Assembly (NCBI GenBank): GCA_030141605.1
Contig: JAQGDQ010001668.1
Span: 1 to 30,519 of the forward strand
Direction: 5' to 3'
DNA from: Tubiluchus corallicola
Lineage: Eukaryota > Priapulida > Priapulimorpha > Priapulimorphida > Tubiluchidae
DNA length: 30,519 nucleotides
Shown here: positions 1 through 9,510 of the stretch, in pieces
Layout of the letters: each line of letters begins with the position of its first letter
Numbering within the stretch: the first letter of the stretch is position 1
Notes under the pieces: model-generated
Database searches by the model: none
What the model was told of the DNA's origin: nothing
The model's input: only the letters and a program-made list of their open reading frames with translations
Made by a program: the position numbers and the translations under genes

Positions 1-111
1 ACCACCTATACAACTACTTGGCGAATTACACATTGTTCAACTTGAAGTGCATTTTAACGTCTTGCTGTTTCTCAGTGCTTTGCTAGTATTGCACAATGTA
101 TTTACTTCTAG

Positions 112-241
112 AACATCCAAGCCGTACCGAAAGAGACGATGAGTTTGCAAGCTACAGATAGTGCATCATTAGAAGAGAAAGTGACAATCAAAGCTCGGGA
201 TGCCTTCATTAGTCACCATGGCAACTCTTTTGTCACGGCAG
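112..241 (+). pseudogene. POLN: Inverted copy of POLN exon l
   Basis: This 130-bp segment is base-identical to the gene's own exon l at 7393-7522 but lies on the opposite strand. It keeps the acceptor (tttacttctag before it) and the donor (gtaaaattc after it) and the open frame, beginning NIQAVPKETMSLQ and ending GNSFVTA plus one base. It encodes the stretch just before polymerase motif A. Nothing in the window shows a promoter or upstream exons in this orientation, so it is called a detached copy, although it is not damaged. Confidence 0.85.
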
Positions 242-1495
242 GTAAAATTCATCAATATATTTGTTGTGTGTGTGTGGGTTTTGTGGTTGTGGTGGTTTTT
301 TTTTTGTGTTTTTTTGTCTTTTTTCTTTTTTTCTTTCTTTATACTTGTACTGAATCAGAGCATGTGAGGGTAGTGCTGTTTGCTTTACAGCCCAGCACAG
401 TGGTGCGTTTGGCTGTTGTGCTCATGCGGCCACGCGCACCTGTCTGAGATATCGTGATGTGCACTGCATTGATAGCGTATGCTGCTAGGCAGAGAAAGTA
501 CTGTTGCTCACACAGTTTGTTGTCAATTGTCACGTGGTTGAAAACCGTGTACCGGCACATGTTCTTGAACTGCGGCAATTTCGGCTATCTGTAAGCAAAA
601 CATTTTGTTTAGGATTTTATCAAGTTTTGTTTAGGATTTTATCAAGTTTATGCATAATGTATAACCTTTGTATGTTTGTTTGTTTAAAATTACAACTACA
701 AATTACAGCATTAAAATTACATATGTTTGTTTCTTTTTACACAGTATTAAAACAATGGCTAAAAATTTTCTGAAGCAGCGCTCACTAATTTTAACTATGG
801 GCTGCCACTGGTCAGGTTATTACTTTGTATAAGTAATTAATTATTAAGACAATGCTAATTTGACTGATATCACAAATGTATACACCTGAATTTGCTAATG
901 AAAATTTTTAATTTGACTGATATCATAAATGTATACACCTGAATTTGCTAATGAAAATTTTGTAACTGCATCATTGTTAGGAACTACTTTCGACCTGATG
1001 GGGTAAAGCAGGTATAAAGGTAAAGAAATTTCTTCCAAGGATCACCCGAATTTGGTTTACACTACTGCACATGAATAACTCTTTTCAATGTGTTGGGGTC
1101 TAGGAAAGTTGCTCGTAACACGACAGTCGCTAAACTTTCAGCTCCAGCATTAAAAATGCAAAGATTATGAAAGATAAAGAACGCTACAGGTTTTCACAAT
1201 AATACAATCGGCATTAAAGGGAAACGCCATAGTTTCTCGCAAAATTATCGATCTATTAAACTACACAACACCCCTCACAAACCGTTAAGTAACAACATTA
1301 GTTTTTTTTTCTAGGCTGTATGCAATAATTAAGTGAGCTACGATGATCTCTGACTAAACAATTTTGTTGTAGTTTGAAAATTTTTAATTATTTTGTTAAT
1401 GCCAGACTAATAATTAATAATTATGTTTTTGTAGTAAAAAAGGAATGGAAGAAATGCCTTTGCAGTGTGATTACTGATCGAATATTGTTTTACAG
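242..1495 (+). other. Copy of intron l-m in the left arm, no gene
   Basis: This is intronic sequence between the inverted copies of exons l and m. It starts with a GT-rich and T-rich tract (about 260-350). About 330-800 is a segment also found at 6931-7383 and, diverged, at 9078-9510. A roughly 46-bp block is duplicated in tandem around 866-960. No reading frame here behaves as coding across the copies. Confidence 0.75.
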
Positions 1496-1613
1496 ATTTT
1501 CGACAAATTGAATTGCGTCTTCTTGCTCATCTTGCAGACGATCCGTACTTGTTAAAAATGTTCAACTCTGTTGGTGACGGTACCGACATTTTCAGACGTC
1601 TCACTTCTTTTTG
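1496..1613 (+). pseudogene. POLN: Inverted copy of POLN exon m (motif A)
   Basis: This 118-bp segment is identical to exon m at 6146-6263 but on the opposite strand, with acceptor ttgttttacag and donor gtaattttc intact. With the single G carried over from the exon l copy, it reads DFRQIELRLLAHLADDPYLL and on to a split Trp codon (TG|G), which is polymerase motif A. An apparent ORF from 1571 is this exon read in a wrong frame and run into the intron. Confidence 0.87.
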
Positions 1614-1690
1614 GTAATTTTCTTTCTGTTATTTTCATTTTACTAGGAAATGTTCAAATCTTAAACTGGAAGAAAAGCAATTTTGAAGTA

Positions 1691-2497
1691 CAGTGTTCCC
1701 TCGCTACTTCGCGGTACGTTTATCACGGACTCGCTGTTTCGCGAGTTTTCAAAAATATGAATGCAAAATATTTATCGCGGTATTTTCGCTGTTTCGCGGG
1801 TTTTTGCGGTACTCCGTCTAAAGTATTTTACACATGCGTAGTACGTATTGTATAGTAACGTATAGATTTGATGAATTTTGCATAAAAAAATCACAAAATG
1901 TATAAAAATACATTAAAAATATTAATTCTAACATTAAAAGTATATTATAAATCATCAAAAATTACCATTTACAATAAATAGTGTATTTATTCGGCGGATG
2001 AATACACACCAAAAACGAAATGTAGTACTTGCGCCCGCTTGAGAGCTACTTGACGATGTGAGATTGTAATTTATTTTCTTTTGTTGTGCGCAGCTATTAC
2101 CATTACGGGATTAACGAATCTAGGGTTCGTTATATCAAGAAGGAGGAGAAAAATATCAGGTGTACAGCAACAGTGATGCGTAACTACTAACTAAAAATAA
2201 TGTTAAGCTTTTTAAAAGGTACATGTACAGTATGGGAAAAGTTATTAAGGGAATGGGAAAGGGTTATGTATAAGAGTGTGGGGAGGGTTTATAAAGACTT
2301 AAAATAATGTATAACTACTAAAGTGGGAAAGGGTTATGTATAAGAGTGTGGGGAGGGTTTACAAAGACTTAAAATAATGTATAACTACTAAAGTGGGAAA
2401 GGGTTATGTATAAGAGTGTGGGGAGGGTTTATAAAGACTTAAAATAATGTATAACTACTAAAGTGGGAAAGGGTTATGTATAAGAGTGTGGGGAGGG
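1691..2497 (+). mobile_element. Truncated Tc1/mariner (Tigger-like) non-autonomous element, copy T1
   Basis: The element begins after a TA with CAGTGTTCCCTCGCTACTTC, the terminal sequence shared by three other copies in this window. Its inner part includes the 70-bp unit. The second terminal repeat is missing because the arm stops inside the minisatellite at 2497. TA target sites and this kind of CAGTGTTCCCTC end are typical of Tigger/pogo-like mariner elements. No transposase is present. Confidence 0.8.
2213..2497 (+). repeat. 70-bp minisatellite inside T1, about 3.5 copies
   Basis: The unit includes GGGTTATGTATAAGAGTGTG, GGGGAGGGTTTATAAAGACT and AAAATAATGTATAACTAC. It repeats at exact 70-bp spacing (gggagggttt at 2281, 2351, 2421). 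It is the reverse complement of the larger array at 4560-5530. Confidence 0.92.
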
Positions 2498-2512
2498 ACC
2501 TGCAAGGGCTGC

Positions 2513-2564
<52 letters not shown>

Positions 2565-2586
2565 GGACTTGACTTACTTACTTACA
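2513..2586 (+). repeat. (ACTT)n microsatellite
   Basis: Near-perfect ACTT tetranucleotide tract immediately after the truncation point of T1. A short AAGT run near 4170-4185 is its complement on the far side of the spacer. Confidence 0.93.
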
Positions 2587-3118
2587 CTTTGGGATTACGT
2601 CATTTCTGATATTATGTGATAGAATTATTGACGCACTACCCCACTTTTTGCTCTATAGTTTGAAATGTACAACCACTGTTACAAATGATCCTCCTGTGAT
2701 AAAAATTCTTACAATAGTGTTTGTCTAACTAGGGCAGATAAACCTATAAAAATCGACGGTATTCAGGACGGAGTACACGAAACAATAGGTAAAAAAGGTT
2801 TTGAGTCATGTAGAATACAATGTGTCATAAATCCAATTTCAAATTCAAGCGGTAATAAATTAAATTTCAAATTTAGTCAACACAAGCTGTAAATAGGTAA
2901 TTAACTGCACTTAATTAGTACGGTAATTAATTAATTAGCAGAAGAAAAACACACAAGTACCATTATAGTTTAAAATGATACATACCAGCACCATTATACA
3001 TTGTACTGTATACCGTAGTAGATTATAAAAGAAATATTCAATATTGGAAACCTTGGGGGTTGACCGTTGAACTGGCGTTGTACCTGTCAGTTCAGTTGTG
3101 ACGTAGTAAAAAAAATGA
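2587..3118. other. Spacer of inverted duplication, no gene seen
   Basis: AT-rich unique-looking sequence. I searched the minus strand for the next polymerase exons (the RxxxK fingers helix and the HDE motif) and saw none. Short ORFs here have no recognisable motif. Confidence 0.55.
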
Positions 3119-3272
3119 AGAGCCAAAAGTTAGCACAAGAGCCAAAAATTCAAGAGCCAAAAGTTAGCACAAGAGCCAAAAATTCAAGAGCCAAAAGTTA
3201 GCACAAGAGCCAAAAATTCAAGAGCCAAAAGTTAGCACAAGAGCCAAAAATTCAAGAGCCAAAAGTTAGCAC
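3119..3272 (+). repeat. 34-bp tandem repeat, about 4.5 copies
   Basis: The unit is built from two half-units that both start GAGCCAAAA: GAGCCAAAAGTTAGCACAA and GAGCCAAAAATTCAA. The copies are almost identical, indicating recent expansion. Confidence 0.92.
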
Positions 3273-4470
3273 AGCGGTAATTTGAAATTTGAATTAGTAA
3301 AACTTAAGATTTGCCCAATGTTCGTGTATCACACTGTATATCTTACAGTAGCACTGTACTCCAATATTCGCTTTCGCAAACGCGCACAACACACTCCTAC
3401 AATGTTTGTGCTGTTGAAAATCATGCTCACTTGTGAAGGAATCACTAGCTGGGTTTGCGGGCCATTAATAATTCAGTTTTAAATCTACTATTTAATTACC
3501 AAGAAAGTTTGGCTCTATTATAGCTGTTAAAATATGCTTTTTATCATACTTCAAAATGGGATAGGATATGAAAAATCATCGTGACTTTACTTTAAACATT
3601 TATTATGTACACATCAGATTACGGGATCCCCATTTTATGTTTAAATTATGAACTAGCTGAGGTGTGAAAAACGTGACTTGTGTCTTCCAACTTAAATATT
3701 TTATTTACACACTTCGGCTTGCGAGGATCTCCGTATACGTCTCTGCATACGTGGAACCCCATTTTCTGATCAAATAAAAGACAAATCTAAAGTATATGAA
3801 TTGCTGCGTCTCGTCTAGACATTTGCTGTGTACACAGGCTTGATAGCTGTTGCGTACAACAGACGTATTTACTTTACTACTGTTTGCTGAGACAGCAATA
3901 ATTCGCTTGCACTTTAGTTAAAATGCTAGCAAAAGCCCCGCAAAAAATTTTGCGTATAAATAAACTTATATATGAAAATAATGCGCGAACATCCTACCTA
4001 GTCCTCATTTACAACGCAAAGCCAGTAGCAGCTTTTACTGAATTAAAGCTATAAGATTGTAGACAGAGTAATGCACACTGGGAAGATGAGTCAGTGTCAT
4101 TTTACCAGTTGGCACGAACATTTTAATAAATAATTAGGGATTTCCTTTTCTAGTTACGTAAGTCTTTCAGGTAAGTAAGTAAGTAATTTTCTATTTTCGC
4201 CATAAATTTACATTAATTTAACAATAAATTATACAAAAATACAAATGAACATGGGAGAAAGGGTGGAGAAAAATCAAAGTAAACAAAATGACGCTAATGA
4301 CAGAAGAACACAACTATGAAAAATACATAAACGTCCATAAATACAAAAAATGAAAATACAACAGCAAAAAAAACCCAAAAAAACAAAAACAAAAAAGCAA
4401 AAACGAAACAAAAGCAAACAAGCATAATGCTAAGTAATATAACCTTGTGTAAAAACATTTTTAGAACATA
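3273..4470. other. Spacer of inverted duplication, no gene seen
   Basis: AT-rich, with an A-rich tract around 4340-4430. No splice-bounded segment with polymerase similarity was found on either strand, and no transposon ends were recognised. Confidence 0.5.
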
Positions 4471-6068
4471 CAGTGTTCCTCACTTATCGCGGGTGTTCCG
4501 TTCCAAGCCCACCCACCTGCGAAAAGTGAATTTCCGCGAAGTAGGGATGCTATACTCATTTTACTAGTTAAACATTATTTTAAGTCTTTATAAACCCTCC
4601 CCACACTCTTATACATAACCCTTTCCTACTTTAGTAGTTATACATTATTTTAAGTCTTTCTAAACCCTCCCCACACTCTTATACATAACCCTTTTACTCT
4701 TTAGTAGTTATACATTATTTTAAGTCTTTGTAAACCCTCCTCACACTCTTATACATAACCCTTTTTCACTTTAGTAGTTATACATTATTTTAAGTCTTTC
4801 TAAACCCTCCCCACACTCTTATACATAACCCTTTCCTACTTTAGTAGTTATACATTATTTTAAGTCTTTCTAAACCCTCCCCACACTCTTATACATAACC
4901 CTTTTACTCTTTAGTAGTTATACATTATTTTAAATCTTTATAAACCCTCCCCACACTCTTATACATAACCCTTTTACTCTTTAGTAGTTATACATTATTC
5001 TTATACATAACCCTTTCCCACTTTAGTAGTTATACATTATTTTAAGTCTTTATAAACCCTCCCCACACTCTTATACATAACCCTTTCCCACTTTAGTAGT
5101 TATACATTATTTTAAGTCTTTGTAAACCCTCCTCACACTCTTATACATAACCCTTTCCTACTTTAGTAGTTATACATTATTTTAAGTCTTTGTAAACCCT
5201 CCCCACACTCTTATACATAACCCTTTCCCACTTTAGTAGTTATACATTATTTTAAGTCTTTATAAACCCTCCCCACACTCTTATACATAACCTTCCCTTT
5301 GTTATACATTATTTTAAGTCTTTGTAAACCCTCCCCACACTCTTATACATAACCCTTTCCCACTTTAGTAGTTATACATTATTTTAAGTCTTTATAGACC
5401 CTCCCCACACTCTTATACATAACCCTTTCCCACTTTAGTAGTTATACATTATTTTAAGTCTTTCTAAACCCTCCCCACACTCTTATACATACCCCTTTCC
5501 CATTCCCTTAATAACTTTTCCCATACTGTACATGTATCTTTTAAAAAGCTTAACATTATTTTTAGTTAGTAGTTACACATCACTGTTGCTGTACACCTGA
5601 TATTTTTCTCCTCCTTCTTGATATAACGAACGCTAGATTCATTAATCCCGTAATGGTAATAGCTGCGCACAGCGAAAGAAAACTAAATTACAATCTCACG
5701 TCGTCAAGTAGCATCTCAAGCAGGCGCAAGTACTACATTTCGTTTTTGGCGTGTATTCATCCATCGAATAAATACACTATTTATTGTAAATGGTACTTTT
5801 TGATGATTTATAATATACTTTTAATGTTAGAATTAATATTTTTAATGTATTTTTATACATTTTGTGATTTTTTTATGCAAAATTCATGAAATCTATACAT
5901 TACTGTACAACACGTACTACGCACGTGCAAAAATGCTTTAGACAGAGTACCGCAAAAACCCGCGAAACAGCGAAAATACCGCGATAAATATTTTGCATTC
6001 ATATTTTTGAAAACTCGCGAAACAGCGAGTCCGTGATAAACGTACCGCGAAGTAGCGAGGGAACACTG
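4471..6068 (-). mobile_element. Complete Tc1/mariner (Tigger-like) non-autonomous element T2 with expanded interior
   Basis: Ends CAGTGTTCCTCACTTATCGC (left) and the reverse complement of CAGTGTTCCCTCGCTACTTC (right) lie between TA dinucleotides at 4469-4470 and 6069-6070. At 1598 bp it is about 2.5 times the length of T3 and T4. The excess is the 70-bp minisatellite. It lies directly downstream of exon m in the gene. No transposase is present. Confidence 0.88.
4560..5530 (-). repeat. 70-bp minisatellite inside T2, about 14 copies
   Basis: The unit on the plus strand reads CTTTAGTAGTTATACATTAT then TTTAAGTCTTTATAAACCCT and on, with 70-bp spacing (tttaagtctt at 5041, 5111, 5181). A few units are shortened or carry small substitutions. 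T3 and T4 hold only about one or two units of the same sequence, so expansion happened within the element. Confidence 0.94.
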
Positions 6069-6145
6069 TACTTCAAAATTGCTTTTCTTCCAGTTTAAGA
6101 TTTGAACATTTCCTAGTAAAATGAAAATAACAGAAAGAAAATTAC

Positions 6146-6263
6146 CAAAAAGAAGTGAGACGTCTGAAAATGTCGGTACCGTCACCAACAGAGTTGAACA
6201 TTTTTAACAAGTACGGATCGTCTGCAAGATGAGCAAGAAGACGCAATTCAATTTGTCGAAAAT
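6146..6263 (-). CDS. POLN: POLN exon m: palm motif A
   Basis: Acceptor tcttttacag and donor gtaattttc on the minus strand; 118 nt, entering in phase 1 and leaving in phase 2. It reads (D)FRQIELRLLAHLADDPYLL and then GDGTDIFRRLTSF, ending in a split Trp codon. The leading Asp, whose codon is split G|AT across the intron from exon l, is the metal-binding aspartate of family-A motif A (Asp610 in Taq polymerase). The usual Ser after Tyr/Phe is Arg here, encoded CGA in all three copies. This is the last polymerase exon visible in gene orientation. Confidence 0.93.
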
Positions 6264-7392
6264 CTGTAAAAGAATATTCGATCAGTAATCACACTGCAAA
6301 GACATTTCTTCCATTCCTTTTTTACTACAAAAACATAATTATTAATTATTAGTCTGGCATTAACAAAATAATTAAAAATTTTCAAACTACAACAAAATTG
6401 TTTAGTCAGAGATCATCGTAGCTCACTTAATTATTGCATACAGCCTAGAAAAAAAACTAATGTTGTTACTTAACGGTTTGTGAGGGGTGTTGTGTAGTTT
6501 AATAGATCGATAATTTTGCGAGAAACTATGGCGTTTCCCTTTAATGCCGATTGTATTATTGTGAAAACCTGTAGCGTTCTTTATCTTTCATAATCTTTGC
6601 ATTTTTAATGCTGCAGCTGAATGTTTAGCGACTGTCGTGTTACGAGCAACTTTCCTAGACCCCAACACATTGAAAAGAGTTATTCTTGTGCAGTGTGTAA
6701 ACCAAATTCGGGTGATCCTTGGAAGAAATTTCTTTACCTTTATACCTGCTTTACCCCATCAGGTCGAAAGTAGTTCCTAACAATGATGCAGTTACAAAAT
6801 TTTCATTAGCAAATTCAGGTGTATACATTTGTGATATCAGTCAAATTAGCATTGTCTTAATAATTAATTACTTATACAAAGTAATAACCTGACCAGTGGC
6901 AACCCATAGTTAAAATTAGTGAGTGCTGCTTCAGAAAATTTTTAGCCATTGTTTTAATACTGTGTAAAAAGAAACAAACATATGTAATTTTAATGTTGTA
7001 ATTTGTAGTTGTAATTTTAAACAAACAAACATACAAAATTTATACATTATGCATAAACCTGATAAAATCCTAAACAAAAATTTTTTGCTTACAGATAGGC
7101 CGAAATTGCAGCAATTCAAGAACGTGTGCCGGTACACGGTTTTCAACCACGTGACAATTGACAACAAACTGTGTGAGCAACAGTACTTTCTCTGCCTAGC
7201 AGCATACGCTATCAATGCAGTGCACGTCACGATATCTCAAACATACGCACGTGGCCGCATGAGCACAACAGCCAAACGCACCACTGTGCTGGGCTGTAAA
7301 GCAAACAGTACTACCCTCACATGCTCTGATTCAGTACAAGTATAAAGAAAGAACAAAAGAGAAAAGAACAAAAATATATTGATGAATTTTAC
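6264..7392 (-). other. Intron l-m with three-copy segment R2 (about 6931-7383)
   Basis: Intronic. The segment 6931-7383 recurs at 330-800 (inverted) and diverged at 9078-9510. Two overlapping frames within it are open for about 100 codons, but substitutions between copies fall at all codon positions and some copies carry stops, so I do not call a gene. Confidence 0.7.
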
Positions 7393-7522
7393 CTGCCGTG
7401 ACAAAAGAGTTGCCATGGTGACTAATGAAGGCATCCCGAGCTTTGATTGTCACTTTCTCTTCTAATGATGCACTATCTGTAGCTTGCAAACTCATCGTCT
7501 CTTTCGGTACGGCTTGGATGTT
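7393..7522 (-). CDS. POLN: POLN exon l
   Basis: Acceptor acttctag, donor gtaaaattc; 130 nt, phase 0 in, phase 1 out. It starts NIQAVPKETMSLQ, continuing the TGRLTSANP of exon k to give the conserved PNIQ motif, and ends DAFISHHGNSFVTA, the beta-strand leading into motif A. The length is similar to the corresponding region of animal POLN. Its exact duplicate lies inverted at 112-241. Confidence 0.93.
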
Positions 7523-7836
7523 CTAGAAGTAAATACATTGTGCAATACTAGCTAAGCACTGAGAAACAGCAAGACGTTAAAATGCACTTCAAGTTGAACA
7601 ATGTGTAATTCGCCAAGTAGTTGTATAGGTGGTTTCAGTTTTGAGCAGGCTAATCCATCGTGGCATCACATAAAATTATTAGTTCTGTTCATTAAAGGCA
7701 ACCACAAAATGTAGCAAAATTACACAATAGGTTAAATTAACAAAAATTAATCTTTGCAACTTTTTGACGTCCATGTTATATTATCATACGATTACAAGAC
7801 AGATTATGCATAAATTAAAATAAAAAAGAGTCGTAC

Positions 7837-7902
7837 AGGATTAGCTGATGTAAGCCGCCCAGTGACTGCCGCCGTATGCTTCCAGCTGGTAAACAAATAA
7901 CC
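7837..7902 (-). CDS. POLN: POLN exon k: TGRL motif
   Basis: Acceptor cgattacag; donor gtacgac (a weaker site, preceded by T rather than G); 66 nt, phase 0/0. It reads GYLFTSWKHTAAVTGRLT then SANP. This is the family-A signature corresponding to the T.TGRLSS..PN stretch of the primer-template binding palm, including its conserved arginine. A second AG (tttaccag), nearer to the Trp codon, would break the frame, so the farther acceptor is used. The exon ends immediately upstream of PNIQ in exon l. Confidence 0.92.
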
Positions 7903-7965
7903 CTGTAATCGTAAATGATGGGTTAATTATTAATCCAGCAATTACAGTAATGGCATAATCTACGT

Positions 7966-8898
7966 CAAAGGGGTGTGCAAACTGCGGCCCGCCGAGAGAT
8001 CTTGTGCGGCCCGCGAAGAGGTTTGTCAACGTAATTAAAGTGCGGCCCACGCGATCCAGCTGAAGTCTGCGCCAATATCGCAAAGATAGTGCAGGTAGTT
8101 TTCTACCTCTAGATCGGATGGCATTAACCCTTACAAGACCGTTGTCACTTAATGTCACTGACGGACATGAAGAAATATATGGTTTTTAATATAAATTTTA
8201 ATAAATTTCTAAAATAGTTTCTTGAGTGTAGTAGTGCAATAGTAATGATGTGCGCAAATCGGATGCAAGAAAAATCGTTATTAGGTCCTACTGTACTTGG
8301 CTCCTTGATCAAACTGCCTGTGGCCCACAGGAATTATGGGAATGTTTAATGTGGCCCGGCTAGTCAGACAATTTGCACACCCCTGCTTTAAACTAACAAA
8401 GTTTAATGTGGCCCAGCTAGTCAGATAATTTGCACACCCCTGCTTTAAACTAACAAAGTTTAATGTGGCCCGGCTAGTCAGATAATTTGCACACCCCTGC
8501 TTTAAACTAACAAAGTTTAATGTGGCCCAGCTAGTCAGATAATTTGCACACCCCTGCTTTAAACTAACAAAGTTTAATGTGGCCCGGCTAGTCAGATAAT
8601 TTGCACACCCCTGCTTTAAACTAACAAAGTTTAGTGTGGCCCAGCTAGTCAGATAATTTGCACACCCCTGCTTTAAACTAACAAAGTTTAGTGTGGCGCA
8701 GCTAGTCAGATAATTTGCACACCCCTGCTTTAAACTAACAAAGTTTAATGTGGCCCGGCTAGTCAGATAATTTGCACACCCCTGCTTTAAACTAACAAAG
8801 TTTAATGTGGCCCAGCTAGTCAGATAATTTGCACACCCCTGCTTTAAACTAACAAAGTTTAATGTGGCCCAGCTAGTCAGATAATCTGCACACCCCTG
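7966..8898 (+). mobile_element. hAT-like non-autonomous element with amplified right end
   Basis: The left end reads CAAAGGGGTGTGCAAACTGC followed by GGCCCGC. The right end is the reverse complement of CAGGGGTGTGCAAATTATCT. The family also occurs at 11948-12332. The right terminal segment has been multiplied in tandem. If the outermost unit is the true end, flanks atctacgt and ttctatga would be a decayed 8-bp target duplication (5 of 8 match). It lies about 60 bp upstream of the exon k acceptor. Confidence 0.75.
8344..8898 (+). repeat. 57-bp tandem array derived from hAT terminal repeat, about 9.7 copies
   Basis: The unit starts GTTTAATGTGGCCCGGCTAG and contains TTTGCACACCCCTGCTTTAA, so each unit carries the element's own terminal inverted repeat plus a few flank-like bases. 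Spacing is exactly 57 bp (gtttaatgtg at 8344, 8401, 8458, 8515). Units differ mainly at CCCGG/CCCAG and one CGCAG. Confidence 0.94.
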
Positions 8899-9077
8899 TT
8901 CTATGATGAGTCTGACAATTTATGGGCTCCATAAGAAACATGTTTACTTGACAAATTAGAAAATCGGTCCTCGCAAGGCCATGTCTGGTTTTTTGTATTG
9001 TCTTCCTTAGTTCATTTCTGTTTAACTAATGTGTGGTTAGTGGCGACTCCTAGCTACAATTGCTGGGGAGGGCGGTT

Positions 9078-9510
9078 TGTTGCTTCAGAAAATTTTTAGA
9101 CATTGTTTTAGTACTGTGTAAAACAAAACAAACATATGTAATTTTAATGTTGTAATTTGTAGTTGTAATTTTAAACAAACAAACATACAAAATTTATACA
9201 TTATGCATAAACTTGATAAAATCCTAAACAAAAGTTTTTTGCTTACAGATTGCCGAAATTGCCGCAATTCAAGAATGTGTGCCGGTGCACGATTTTCAAG
9301 CACGTGACAACTGGCAACAAACTGTGTGAGCGACAGTACTTTCTCTGCCTAGCAGCATACGCTATCAATGCAGCATACATCATGATATCTCAGACATGTG
9401 CACGTGGCCGCATAAGCACAACAGCCAAACACACCACTGGGGCCGTGAAGCAAACAGTACTACCCTTACGTGCTCCGGACTGTTACAAGTATAAAGAAAG
9501 AACTAAAAAA
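9078..9510 (-). repeat. Diverged copy R3 of part of intron l-m
   Basis: Similar in the same orientation to 6931-7383, at perhaps 85-90% by eye. The match runs from TTGCTTCAGAAAATTTTTAG to TACAAGTATAAAGAAAGAAC. It lies in intron j-k, outside the inverted duplication. It shows that pieces of intron l-m were copied more than once. Confidence 0.8.

Larger units (their letters stand above)
1..2497 (+). repeat. Left arm of large inverted duplication
   Basis: Positions 1-2497 are the reverse complement of the segment ending at 7633, at roughly 97-98% by eye outside indels. It contains copies of POLN exons l and m with the intron between them, plus the start of a Tc1/mariner-like element. The first bases (ACCACCTATACAAC) match the reverse complement of 7620-7633, so the arm may begin before the window. 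It carries small direct duplications absent from the other arm, around 610-650 and 865-960. It ends abruptly inside a 70-bp minisatellite at 2497. Confidence 0.93.
5250..7633 (-). repeat. Right arm of large inverted duplication
   Basis: Reverse complement of the left arm. It carries exons l and m in the orientation of the rest of the gene, so it is taken as the resident copy. The outer edge is sharp at 7633 (ends gtataggtggt); exon k follows only about 200 bp further on. The inner edge lies in the 70-bp array and so is approximate. Confidence 0.9.

Noticed and set aside
1571-1855. 94-codon ORF repeated at 5853-6188 and 22817-23173
   Set aside because: It is the out-of-frame reading of POLN exon m continuing through the intron into the transposon end; the conserved frame is the spliced one.
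7049-7345. About 100-codon ORF in intron l-m, also at 339-578 and 9250-9576
   Set aside because: Frames differ between copies through indels and stops, and changes occur at all codon positions; no known motif. Treated as intron sequence copied three times.
7841-8158. 105-codon ORF over exon k and the hAT element
   Set aside because: It reads exon k in the wrong frame and then transposon sequence.
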